This document shows, in pieces, positions 54,701-63,522 of a stretch of DNA of 64,000 bases. The stretch's first letter is position 1. Each line of letters begins with the position of its first letter. The translations under genes were made by a program, and so were the position numbers. The stretch covers positions 4,836,001 through 4,900,000 of the forward strand of contig OY751490.1 of NCBI GenBank assembly GCA_963565915.1, in the 5' to 3' direction. The notes below the pieces were generated by a model that worked only from the letters and a program-made list of their open reading frames with translations, was not told where the DNA came from and did not search any database. Source of the stretch: Entoloma clypeatum. Taxonomy: Eukaryota; Basidiomycota; Agaricomycetes; Agaricales; Entolomataceae.

Positions 54701-56439
54701 CTCCGGAACCCGAGCAAGTACCAGATCGACCGATCAGGGAACGACGAGTTCGGAAGATGCCAGGAAGCATCTATGGGGAAGACACTCCAGCGTCTGATCT
54801 TGAAAAATTAGATCGAAGACGGAGATTGGGCGGTCAAACGGCATGGATGAATGACCTCCTGATGGAGGCAATATCAGTCCAAGTTGGCATCGTTGAAATG
54901 TCACACAAAGACATATACCCTCTTCCAAATAAAGAAGACTGGTATGCGGCTGAACGAAAAGAGCTAGATATGCTCAAACGCCGCGGGGTGATCACGGAGC
55001 TAGTACCCCTGCCTGCAGGGAGGAAAGCTCTAAGGAACAAATGGGTTTATAACGAAAAATCCGACGGGCGTCTGAAAGCGCGCCTTGTTGCAAAAGGCTT
55101 CTCGCAGGTGGAAGGGATCGACTTTGATCAGATCTTCTCACCAGTCGTAAGATATGAAACCGTCCGACTAATACTGGCATTGACAGCCCTTGAAGGGTGG
55201 TTCATGACACTGTTGGACGTCTCATCAGCCTTCCTCTACGGAACGCTCCGAGAAGTCATTTACATGCGACAGCCTGAGGGCTACATAGTAAAAGGGAAAG
55301 AACACCTCGTGTACCAACTATTCAAAGCCCTATATGGACTTAAGCAGGCCGCATTAGCCTGGTGGAGGGAACTTGATTCCTCCATGAAAAAGCTCGGCTT
55401 TGTCCGGCTTCACTCTGATGCGGGAGTGTTCATTCACAAAAGTACCAAAGGGGAAATTGTAATCGCCGTCATATATGTCGACGACTCTGCTTTTCTCGGC
55501 ACAAACCGAGAATACACGCTAGAGAAGAAAAAGGCCTTCATGACCACATGGGAATGTAGGGACCTAGGGCACCTTGTGCCTGATGGGGAACCGAAAGAAT
55601 TTCTCTCTATCCAAATAAGGCAACGTGGGAAACGTATCTTCATTGATCAAGTACCTTACCTTGAGAAAATACTCGAACGAATGGGGATGAGCGAATCTAA
55701 CGCCACCCATACCCCACTTCCTACGGGCTACAAACCCATGATGTCCGAAGATGAACCCAATGCAGAACTTCGATCAAAGTACCAATCCGTCATCGGATCA
55801 CTTCTATATCTGATGATTGGAACGAGGCCAGACATCTGCTTTGCCGTGATTAAAATGTCGCAGTTTTCCGCAAATCCCACCAAACGCCATTTAGAAGTGG
55901 CTAGGGATATTTGCAGGTATCTAAAGGCGACAAAAAATTACGCAATCATGTATGATGGCGACTCAGGGAAAGGAATCTACGCATTCACAGACTCCGACTG
56001 GGCGTCAGATGAAAACACGAGGAGGTCTACCACTGGCTTCTTCATATCACTGGCATCTGGAGCGGTGACATGGGTATCATCGGCGCAAAAGACCATCGCC
56101 CTCTCTTCCACAGAAGCAGAGTATATGGCGTTATCAGATTGCAGTCGCGCAGCAACATGGCTGAGAAGCATGCTTGCCGAACTTGGAATGCAGATCGGAT
56201 CAGTACCGATCTATGGAGATAACAACGGCTCCGTCTTTATCGCATCCAACCCTGTAACCGAGAAACGATCCAAGCACATTGACGTGCAGTTCCACTTCGT
56301 CAGAGAAAAAGTCTCCGAAGGAATAATTACGGTTGAATTCATTGAAGGAGTGAACAACCCTGCAGATCTTTTAACTAAGAATCTGGGGAAAATCCTCTTT
56401 TCCAAGTTTATCCCGTACTTCGGATTGATAAAGAAGTAG
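51718..56439 (+). CDS. Copia Gag-Pol polyprotein (copy 4), apparently intact
   Basis: 1,573 residues from the ATG at 51718 (MSTSRSALDT). Order: Gag, a Lys/Arg-rich linker without a CCHC knuckle, aspartic protease (WILDSGAS, D504), GAG-pre-integrase (TWHKRLGHPND ... CTGCLKGK), integrase catalytic residues D704, D766 and E800, RVT_2 reverse transcriptase (AVIYVDDSAF, 1253-1256), RNase H (TDSDWAS from D1425, SSTEAEYM with E1466, YGDNNGS). All key residues are present. It differs from copy 2 mainly in the Gag end and in the spacer before the protease (subfamily B). It would make virus-like particles, reverse-transcribe the element RNA and integrate it. The frame is open although the flanks look recombined, so the coding region is recent. 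Confidence 0.94.
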   Translation: MSTSRSALDTITAFDGIDYQSWAEKMKSYLLHQGVWRIVSGDITHPEIADFTTTVSTPGPTAAAPPVLVTTVDQPGFRKEEKAWIREDNVALRAIRLKVSEAIRRHIKDSTSALGAWKTLKDTYSKVSPAVIFGDFKAAATYKLSGCDPVPEIERLGSLFARLADSNFVVPDLMQAMILANAIPDAWSALSTALFQVYDADDFTWQAVTDSIVSEYRRKYSVGSTRTSNEQAKKISGTKRKGQDPKWEKQQKPSTSQNDADEQPNSTDPSTTSEKKKGKGRWRNQKKRANTADNASDQVEETVEFVAPAIHFPPLPAPSFTTVTGHGKTLSTAQPDSAKMQSLLQRMNPPPSQYTGLPSGKLSVWKKNDHVRKLARGIGARPSGSNLRILDTIIPDIDERPAKQRRVAPSIEESLKMMDIDQERMGPEQFEDGLIELDGSSPSSPESDQLRKANNTSLQTCKILASTSAECMDHIDNDLYKKYTKHFASCTHCKEKERAQWILDSGASLHFTHEFKDFAYYRPLKAKRFVQTAEKGKKLEILGVGAVPVRHTLNGEIKTHLLRPVFYIPDMDTRLLSLGVFLNHGYKVDGMRGEINISKGQNKIQFSPHILGQTIYWLDTEIRQDQIHAISSEITVETWHKRLGHPNDQALIKIPTSTKGVPKTLVREKSQESCTGCLKGKMPNQSYPNSMTRAVKPFDLIHSDLKQISTASYHKYKYFLTFLDDFSSHVWVVLLRKKSGAITALKQFLAMIQNQFAATPKKWRVDGGGEFDEYKDVLADHGILIDITLPYQHQQNGRAERINRTLWEKSQALRFDACLPPMWWEFCLEHAAFLYNRTPMRRLEWKTPYFRVTNEIPDMSSVRVFGCQAYVYIPKEKRRNSLESRSRLMIYLGSKPGVKGYRFMDPETNTIFMGGKAIFDESKYPRCHIDPLPENHPEMENPEPADEFEDLIPGSNDDDSHNEIPHDPVPIEQDQPESDNELPASEPDDEPRVPTPEPEQVPDRPIRERRVRKMPGSIYGEDTPASDLEKLDRRRRLGGQTAWMNDLLMEAISVQVGIVEMSHKDIYPLPNKEDWYAAERKELDMLKRRGVITELVPLPAGRKALRNKWVYNEKSDGRLKARLVAKGFSQVEGIDFDQIFSPVVRYETVRLILALTALEGWFMTLLDVSSAFLYGTLREVIYMRQPEGYIVKGKEHLVYQLFKALYGLKQAALAWWRELDSSMKKLGFVRLHSDAGVFIHKSTKGEIVIAVIYVDDSAFLGTNREYTLEKKKAFMTTWECRDLGHLVPDGEPKEFLSIQIRQRGKRIFIDQVPYLEKILERMGMSESNATHTPLPTGYKPMMSEDEPNAELRSKYQSVIGSLLYLMIGTRPDICFAVIKMSQFSANPTKRHLEVARDICRYLKATKNYAIMYDGDSGKGIYAFTDSDWASDENTRRSTTGFFISLASGAVTWVSSAQKTIALSSTEAEYMALSDCSRAATWLRSMLAELGMQIGSVPIYGDNNGSVFIASNPVTEKRSKHIDVQFHFVREKVSEGIITVEFIEGVNNPADLLTKNLGKILFSKFIPYFGLIKK

Positions 56440-56515
56440 GCGAAACAAAAGTACCTATATATATATGTGGGAAAAAGTAAGATGTATTTAGAAGTATGTA
56501 CTAAATATGGGGGGG

Positions 56516-56825
56516 TGTTGAAACTTTTCCCATCACGTAGATTAGATTAGATTAGATTACATCACGTGACCTTTACATATCTTCATTACATACTTGTTTG
56601 GTTGGTACAAACAGTAGTACGGTATATAAGACCAGGAAACTGTCAATACCAACAAGTTGTCTCTTGACTCTTAACCGCCTCCATCGCTCTTACCAGCCTC
56701 AACCGCTCTCACCAGCCTCACCCTCTCCAATCTATGTAAGTGGTCAGAACGGTATCGTAGAGTACTTCCACTGTAGCCGGTTGCTTCAGTACACTTGCGG
56801 CTAGCGCCCAGGTGGAACTTCAACA
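56516..56825 (+). repeat. 3' LTR of Copia copy 4
   Basis: 310 bp, preceded by the G-run polypurine tract ending at 56515. Its 3' half matches the LTR of copy 3 closely and not its own 5' LTR. Confidence 0.93.
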
Positions 56826-57099
56826 TCCAAGACATCCGACCCAATGTACTTGATCAACGACCCGAAGGGCAGATGGAACAGATCAACGAGAGTGAGCTCC
56901 TGATGGGCATTATCAGTGAAAAGCTGGGGTCCAAATCAAGAGGGAGGCTCACCTCGCCAGCAAGGTATTTCTGCTTTCCAAGAACCCGATCATAAGCATC
57001 GAGACTCCCGCTCAGCTTCTTCAAATTTTCCTCATACACGGCTTCATCCGGAGGCAGACCCCTGAATGTCCTGTTTTTCCCAAGATCGAAGGTAAAGCG
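56826..57099. repeat. Right copy of the 274-bp host duplication flanking Copia copy 4
   Basis: It corresponds base for base to 50768-51041 apart from one visible substitution. After 57099 the gene continues into unique intron 2 sequence. Confidence 0.92.
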
Positions 57100-57564
57100 A
57101 AGCATGGAGAGATAGAAACAAAAAAAAGACGACTGTACGGCTTGGCCCATTTTTCTATCACGGCTCCCTGCGCATGTGGATGGAAATTGTTTTGCTCGAC
57201 GGCTGCAGCCTGTTCGAAGCCAATGCGAGATTTGAAGTCGGTGGGAATGAGGTTGGTTCCCTGCTCGGCGTACTGATCCGCAACGTAGCGCGCGATCGCA
57301 CGGCTTTCATAGACGACGAATCCGTCGTCATCCTGGAGTAAGTGGAATCGGCGTCAGTTTTCAACGAGAAATGCTCTGTAGAGCCTGACGCACAATAACG
57401 GGAATCTTGCCGAAAGGGTTCTTCTGGAGGAAATCTTCCGTCCTTTGTTCCCCCCCAGCGAGGTTGACGAGAACCCATTCGAAGGGAACTTGTTTCTCGC
57501 GGAGGACAGCAGCGACGAGTTTTACAGCTGGAGAACCGGAAGTGCCATATAACTTGAGAACCAT
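56826..57564 (-). pseudogene. GST gene 2, 5' part (exons 1-3 and part of 4), right of Copia copy 4
   Basis: On the minus strand, exon 1 is 57564-57394 (MVLKLYGTSGSPAVKLV, 57 codons), exon 2 is 57332-57139 (DDDGFVVYESRAIARYVA), exon 3 is 57070-56953, and exon 4 begins at 56899 and is cut by the Copia LTR at 56826. Exons 1 and 2 have exactly the lengths (171 and 194 nt) of the GST at 21222. S11, NPFGKIPVI and the YESRAI glutathione-binding motif are present, so this was a phi-like class enzyme. Exon 3 and the exon 4 start are repeated in the left copy. The Copia element lies antisense to the gene. A truncated product is likely unless the whole insert is spliced out. Confidence 0.84.
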
Positions 57565-58277
57565 TGCGGGTAGGTCAGCGATTAGAGGTGTGTGTGTGGT
57601 TGACTTTGAGAGTTCGTTGGTGATATGGCTCACAAGATTTGGACAACCTATATATATCATTCTGGAAGTCGGACCCCGGTCGATGCAGGCCTTCCCATTT
57701 GGAAGCTTTACTGGATTGCTAACCCTTTACTCAGCACATCATAGTAAGCATCAGAGAAGACCTACAAAGAAGTGAGAGTACTTACCAACCACACAGGACC
57801 TGACACGCAAGCTCTCAACAGCGCATAGTAAGCAGCACCGTATATGCTAGCAAGACCAATGACAATTCGGTTCAAAAGTTTTGATAGACCCTGTGGCGCG
57901 GATATGGACATTCGCCAAATCGTCATCATCGGAGTGCTGAACCCACAGTCATTAGAGCATATTTGCACGCCTTCAAAGTGACTGTGAGAGGTGGAGCAGC
58001 CAATCAGATCCCGTTCAAATTTGAGAGGCGTGGCAAATATCTCTGGAGGAGTCGTTACTACCTTGACGATGACACTGATCCGACACTGCCTCTTCCTCTT
58101 TAGGAATTGCGAGATCCGCCGACAACTCCGAATAATCGTGTCCAAAATAATCCGGGTTTATGCCTAACAAGCTGGACCGGGTGAAAAGATGGTATAGTAA
58201 ATATGTCAAATGAATTATATATGTCGGGTAACATAGAATAACTGAATAATATACTCAACAACGTTCCAAATCACCCA
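57565..58277. other. GST 2 promoter and an unassigned stretch
   Basis: A TATATATA run lies at 57650-57658. A minus-strand frame (58145-57762) includes a hydrophobic, exon-like stretch (GLSKLLNRIVIGLASIYGAA) followed by a GTAAGT donor near 57785. It may be an exon of an otherwise missing gene; part of it is shared with the duplicate at 49855. I do not name it. Confidence 0.35.
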
Positions 58278-59577
58278 TCATTTCGCCCCAATCCCCGCCA
58301 AAACCTTGAACACATCCTCCTGCTTCTCCTTGAAAGCCCTCAAACTCGTCAACCCAAGACTCAACGCATTGATCCGATTCATAAACGCCACCGCCCGCCC
58401 CTCCACGCTCCTCCTCCTGTCCTCACTGCTCCTCCTCCCCACACCCTCCTCCAACATCGTCTTGACGCGATCCATCCTCGACGGCGGGACATCCTCCCCC
58501 CGCACCGCAAACTCCATCGCCGTCTGGTCATCCGCCTCCTCAATCTCCCTCGCCTGCTTCCCAATCTCCGCGAGCTCGGTCATAAACGGGCGCAGTTGCG
58601 GCGGACAATCAGCAATCATCAGCGGCTGTCCAAGGACGCCGACGACGGCGCCGTCAGTGGTGACGGCGTTGGTAGCGACGTCGAGGATGGCGAAGGCGAC
58701 GGAGGCGAAGTACGCGCGTGGGGGGTCGCGTCTGAGGAGCGCGCGCAGGGAGGGCTGGCGGTCGAGTGCATCGGCGATGGAGGCATACAGCGTTTCACGA
58801 ATGAATTCGATGGCAGGTGAGTCGGGCGCGAGGAACGTTGGGGACGGGCTCCGAGCATTGAAACTGGACCCGCGGCTTGGGGACGATGGCGGGGAGAGAT
58901 GGGATGGCTGTGGAGGCTGCGGTGACCGTGGAGGCGACACGGGTGCAGACGACGGGGGTGGAGTGGGTTGGTACATCGGTGGAGGGACGAACGAGGCTTT
59001 CTTTGTTGAACTGCCTGGTGCGGCCCCCGTATCGATCGCGGCCTGTAGATCGGACGCGAAGCGGTCCTGGAAAGACCGTCTCTGGCTTATTTCGATCGCC
59101 ACCGCACGCAAATCTGCGGAAATCCCCTTGATCGAAGGTGGTGTTGGTGGCGATATTGGTTCGAGGCCGCAGATGATTCGCACCAGGTCATGTTGATGTT
59201 CTGGGATAAGACTTTGTATTGATGGTACGGTGCTGGCCCATACTTGTAGAAACGATACGAAAGCCGGAGGGCAGTTTTCGTAAGATAAGTCGGTCGGTCG
59301 TGAATTCTTCTCAGTCCGCGGAAGAGGAACTGATGGCGGATCCGTCGTACAACGCAGGGCAGCGAAGTATAAGCACAAGGCCGGTCCTGTTATTGATGAG
59401 TGATGAGTGAAAAGGCTAGGATACCAACTAACCCGTTATCATCAGATCAGCTTCCGCGCTGCTGAGAATGTTGGCATCGAGAAGGCGTTCGATTTTGGCT
59501 TGCGCTAGCGACGACTTCAGGTAGCTATGGAAGCTATCCTGGATGTACTGTTCTGATAGCTGGGAAGGTTGGGGCAT
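58278..59577 (-). CDS. Uncharacterised protein with proline-rich centre
   Basis: Two exons on the minus strand, 59577-59433 and 59386-58278, are joined by a 46-nt GTTAGT...CAG intron in phase 1, giving 417 residues. The N-terminus is helical (MPQPSQLSEQYIQDSFHSYL). Residues about 180-250 are very proline- and serine-rich (PPPMYQPTPPPSS and SPPRSPQPPQPSHLS), a possible SH3/WW-binding or disordered linker. The C-terminal 170 residues are helical and charged and include an acidic QAREIEEADD and a basic RRSSEDRRRSVEG. No known domain was recognised. No signal peptide or membrane segment is visible. The model is supported by the clean splice junction and the uninterrupted frame. Confidence 0.68.
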
Positions 59578-60229
59578 TGTTGGCGCAGTCAATGTGGTTC
59601 CAAGTCAAATACTCCGTCTGGTCACAGCCACACCGAAGGCGAGGCGGTGCAAGCCTTCTGATGGCCACTACCGTTCATTTCATGAAGGAGTGAAGATTTA
59701 TTTTGCAGACGAACCTGTATGTAATTTGGGCCGGAGCAATGACAGTGCAGAACTTGTTGAGTCTTGGTTGAGTGGGTAAAGTTTTACGTATTATGTAAGA
59801 CATGAAATGACGTTGCGTCTGAATGCGGACACAGTCAATTTTTCATTGCCTTTCCTCATGATAAGTACGGTCCCCTCGGTGGCGGAACACAAGTACTTCC
59901 TGCCGTTTTACTCTGCTGGTTTCCGCAAAGAAACTGCTTCGGGCTTTTGAGTTGGCAACCAGCTTCCCCCCGCCGCTCTGAAATTGGATTCGCCATAAGT
60001 ACTAGTAACAGCCCGCAGGTCTCGAAATTCGGTTTACAGGAAGAAGCAACCCCCGAAGCGCACATCATAGGGCGCGATTTACAGGTCCGTCTTTCCTGAC
60101 AATATGGAACTCGGGTTACCCAAGACGGGCCGATGACGCCGACAACTCGGTCACCTCGTGTTCATACTCAACATTGCTCACAGTCACCACAACTTTTACC
60201 ATTTTTCCTCGCCGTGGAATTTCAAAGAA
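59578..60229. other. Divergent intergenic region
   Basis: It separates two divergently transcribed genes and so probably holds both promoters. No gene was recognised. Confidence 0.5.
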
Positions 60230-61795
60230 ATGACGAATGAAGCAAGATTAATAATAACTACCTCCGCTGCCAAACTCCTCGTCGAGATCGTCATGAGTCT
60301 TGGTTATCCTTGTGCACTATGTGGCGAATTCGCAAGCTATCGCTATGGAGGCCCTCGTGTCCCTCAGGCAAGTGGAATAGATCGCTTCCTGAACAAATTT
60401 GGTCATCCTATTTCTCCGATAGAAAGTTGAACTCGTCGTGTTTCCTCCTCTAACGCGGCCATCGATGGAGAGTTTGGTGACATCCATTGTTCAGGCATCT
60501 ACAGGGCCTTCCCGCTTTTTTCGCGATCAGGACGAAAACTCTCGGATTCTCACTTATTACCACGCGACGATTGAAGGCAACAAAAAGCGGACATGCAATG
60601 TTGAACTAACCTGTCTTGACCAATGGAACGAGACATCCGTGGGTCTCGTCCGTGACGTGGGAGGTCTGCCAGTCGCGCCCTTTTCTTTCGTCCTTCTCCA
60701 GAGACTCGAAAAATGGAGCCAGCCGCTGTCGGAAAAGCACAAAAAGAGCAAACGGCGACAGGCGAGGAACGATGTGGACTTTATGCTGGCTCTTTGCGAA
60801 CTAGTGGACGTGGATAAGACGCCTCTCAGTCCCATACTCCATGAAGCGTCCAGAAGAAGAGTCCAGGAATATAGACAGGAATATGCAGGACACCACATTG
60901 CGTGGGGAAAGCTTGGTTTCGAATCCGACCCAATTCTTCGGGATCCAACACGCCCCCATTCGCCTCTTCAGGACCCCATCAAGCCGGGTTTCCAAACATC
61001 CACAACAGCAGGTTCGCAGGTATTCCTCCAGAATCCAACCCGCATCCAGATGGTTTGTCTCGCAGCCAAAACCGCAACGGACCTTATCTATACCCTCGGA
61101 TTATCGTCCGCGCTCTACGGCAGCCTCGCGTGCTTTCTTTACGGAAGCACTCGATCTCCAAACGTAGGAATCCATCTAAATAAGACCACTTTCATTCTGA
61201 ACATAGCCTTCTTCCCAAGGACGTCGATATCCTCGCTCTTCCTCTACCCGGGGACACACGAACAACAGAAGACATCAAAACCAGCCTCGTCCGCTCCGAC
61301 CCCACCCACTTCTACCTCATCCCCGCCCGAAAACCCGGTGCTGGCTACAACGTGCTCTACTACCGCCTGCACGACAACATCAACGGCGCTCCCGCTCAAA
61401 GCCACACCCCGCTCACCTCTTGCAAGATCGACATCGTCTTCCCAGGGACCCTCCACCTCCCGCACCTACCGCTCACGAAGATCGAGTGGGACGAAGGGCT
61501 TCCCCTGGTGCCGTTCTCGCTCCTGCTCCTGCAGAAGCTCCAGGGGTGGGACGATCATAGGAAATCGGAACAGGTCTTGAAGCGGTTGAAACAACGGACG
61601 GATGCAGAGGATGTGATGGCGTTGTTGGGCCTCTCGGAGGCTGCGGAGCTCCGCCGCGTGTCGGCCGATTTGTGGTCGGATAGACGGGTTTTTAGCTTGA
61701 ATTTTGAGCGGATGTCGAGGGAGCGAGTGGAGGATTTCTGTCGTGCTTTTCCGGAGAGCGGAAAGATGTGGTCCCTGCTTGGGTTTGGAACGTGA
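60230..61795 (+). CDS. Tandem nucleotidyltransferase-fold protein: degenerate module fused to a module with intact motif
   Basis: Three exons (60230-60367, 60423-61163, 61220-61795) give 484 residues. Intron 1 is GC-AG (CAG|GCAAGT...TAG, 55 nt), intron 2 GT-AG (56 nt). Two homologous halves are visible. The second (about 240-484) has YGSLACFLYG, then PNDVDI, and later SCKIDI, i.e. G279-S280, D294, D296 and D364: the hG[GS]...DhDh...hDh pattern of nucleotidyltransferase-fold enzymes. It then shows VPFSLLLLQKLQGWDDHR, a signature of an Agaricomycete family of unknown function. The first half (1-235) has the same layout, but G32-E33, K47/E49 and E107 replace those residues, so it is probably inactive. 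Substrate and role are unknown; the fold could transfer nucleotides to proteins, RNA or small molecules. Confidence 0.7.
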
Positions 61796-62015
61796 AGGTT
61801 TGGAGAGTGGGTCCGGAGATATCTGGGGTGGAGGTAACTTGCACTGTATCGCCACAGCCATCGGAGTATTGAATGAATCTGAGAACACTCCCTTTCACTG
61901 GAGGCGTGGGCCGCCGCAAGCACGGCAAATCCGAGTTCATTTGCATCAAGTTCATGTGCACGTATGTAAGTCCTATCATTCCATAGCTGTTTATCGTTGT
62001 TTAAACTGGCCACGG
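61796..62015. other. Spacer downstream of the nucleotidyltransferase-like gene
   Basis: About 220 bp, with no feature recognised. Confidence 0.4.
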
Positions 62016-62152
62016 TCAGGTTCGGTTCGTGTTCGGCCCTTTTTCATCCGAACACGAACCCGAACAAAATGTTCAGGTTCGGGGCGAGGCCGAACATGAA
62101 CCCGAACCTCAGGTTCGGTTTGGTTCAGGTTCGAACAAAATGTTCGGCCTGA
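62016..62152. repeat. GTTCGG-rich palindromic repeat
   Basis: It begins TCAGG and ends CCTGA. Many copies of GTTCGG and CCGAAC occur in both orientations, for example GGTTCGGTTCGTGTTCGGCC facing GGCCGAACATGAACCCGAAC. It could form long hairpins. It is probably a foldback or miniature element; no target duplication could be assigned. Confidence 0.6.
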
Positions 62153-62215
62153 AAACAAGCAAAAGAGTCCTCATATGGATGTAACAAGCACCACATCAGC
62201 AAACCCTGGGTGGGC

Positions 62216-62338
62216 TATGCAGCCCTGTGCAGGTCTATGCAGATTCTTGCAGGGCTGAAGTTCCAAAGACAAGGTATATGCTACATGCAGCTCTGCAAAA
62301 GCTCTGTGCAGCTTCACTACCATCTTTTGCAGCTCTTC
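62216..62338. repeat. Cluster of TGCAG motifs
   Basis: At least eight TGCAG/CTGCA motifs lie in about 120 bp, including CAGCCCTGTGCAGG facing TGCAGGGCTG. It directly precedes the left end of the next inverted-repeat element. Confidence 0.5.
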
Positions 62339-62349
62339 ACACTTTCACT

Positions 62350-63134
62350 CAAGGGGGTGTTGGAATGCGACTACAGCAACACATGTCGGACTTTTTTTTT
62401 CGGCCTCGCTAGACCCCCCCCCCCCCACCCCCTCCTTCCTAATATAGTATGTTATGCCCACAAACATATATATTTCTGTGAAAAACATGAGATAAAATAA
62501 AGGAAATACATGGCCCTCTTGCTCAATTACAAAATCGATAAGCGCAGGCGCGAGGCACCGCACCCACACCTCTGCCCGCAGCCGCCGCAGCGGCTCTGAG
62601 CTCTTCTTTCCATGCACCGAGAGGCTCAGGGCGCACAGCGCCTCTTGGAGGTCAGGCAGCGACAAGGGCGTGCAGGAGGGCAAGCACCATTGATGTGCAT
62701 TTGAAGCCGTGGATGTACGCACAGGCAGCGGAGAGCGTGGAGGTGGTCGGAGGTGGTCGGGGGCAGTGAGGGTGAGGGTGTTGAGGGAGTTGGCAATGGG
62801 AACAGTGGGAACGGGAATGGGAATGACAAGGGAGCGCGGGCAGGATATGCAGTCCCGCAGCATGCCAGCATCTCAGTGTGGTTGTTGAGAAGGAGAAGAG
62901 CCCGGGAGGGCATTGAGGAAGGTTGAGACAGAGCCGCAGGCCTGCAGGGGGCCTTCGAACGTGAGGCTCAGGGTGCGGAGACAGGGGGAGATGCCAGAGA
63001 GAAACTTGTGTGTTGCTGGGCATCCTGACTGCCGTTTTTGGCCAATTAATTTGGGTGTCAGACTTTTTTTTTTCACCCCCGAGGACCCCCCCCACCCATG
63101 TGTGTTGCCAGGATCGCGTTCCGACACCCCCTTG
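62350..63134. mobile_element. Non-autonomous DNA transposon, 785 bp, with inverted repeats and 8-bp target duplication
   Basis: CTTTCACT occurs at 62342-62349 and 63135-63142. Between them the left end reads CAAGGGGGTGTTGGAATGCG and the inverted right end CAAGGGGGTGTCGGAACGCG. The inverted repeats extend about 34 bp to AACACACATG with mismatches. Both ends carry a T-run followed by a C-run just inside. Eight-bp duplications are made by hAT and by the KDZ (Kyakuja/Dileera/Zisupton) superfamily; the end sequence alone does not decide. Inner frames (such as 62345-62863 minus) show no transposase motif. Confidence 0.78.
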
Positions 63135-63278
63135 CTTTCACTCCATTCTTTCAGGCCTCCACAGATTCTGTACACCTTCATAGGCCTCCAGACTCTGTTA
63201 CAACTTACAGTCATAGAGCATTCCATTTTATCAATAATAATGTGTTTGAGAATTAAAAAAATATATTTTTGCGTGCTA

Positions 63279-63522
63279 CTGTACTATTTCGACCAACTGT
63301 TCATGCCTTGTGACGCGTGACACTGTGAACACTTCAAGGCAAGTGTTCACTGCTTATAAATATTACCTAAAATAGTAATTTTGATTGCATCTGAGGGTCT
63401 CGGAGGCAAAAAATCGGTCAAAATGGTCGATTTTGGAGGCCGGACGCGTGACACATGCCAAAAGTGTTCAGTTCACGACCCTCCGTGATGCGTGACATGA
63501 ACAGTTGGTCGAAATGGTACAG
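63279..63522. mobile_element. 244-bp miniature inverted-repeat element flanked by TA
   Basis: The left end CTGTACTATTTCGACCAACT continuing GTTCATG is mirrored at the right by CATGAACAGTTGGTCGAAAT continuing GGTACAG, about 27 bp with one mismatch. TA dinucleotides flank it at 63277-63278 and 63523-63524, as for Tc1/mariner-type insertions. Inside is a perfect 10-bp hairpin, GTGAACACTT/AAGTGTTCAC (63326-63351), and repeated GCGTGACA motifs. No coding capacity. Confidence 0.72.

Larger units (their letters stand above)
51042..56825 (+). mobile_element. Ty1/Copia retrotransposon, copy 4, inside GST gene 2; lacks a target duplication
   Basis: 5,784 bp with a 315-bp 5' LTR, a half-tRNA primer site (51357-51371), a full Gag-Pol frame, a polypurine tract and a 310-bp 3' LTR. 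The flanking 5-mers differ (AAGCG left, TCCAA right). Instead a 274-bp piece of the GST gene is present on both sides. The 3' half of the 5' LTR is subfamily-A-like (GTAGCTATGTTGCTCAGTAC) while the 3' LTR is subfamily-B-like (GTAGCCGGTTGCTTCAGTAC). Together these suggest the copy is a recombinant of two insertions. Confidence 0.93.
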
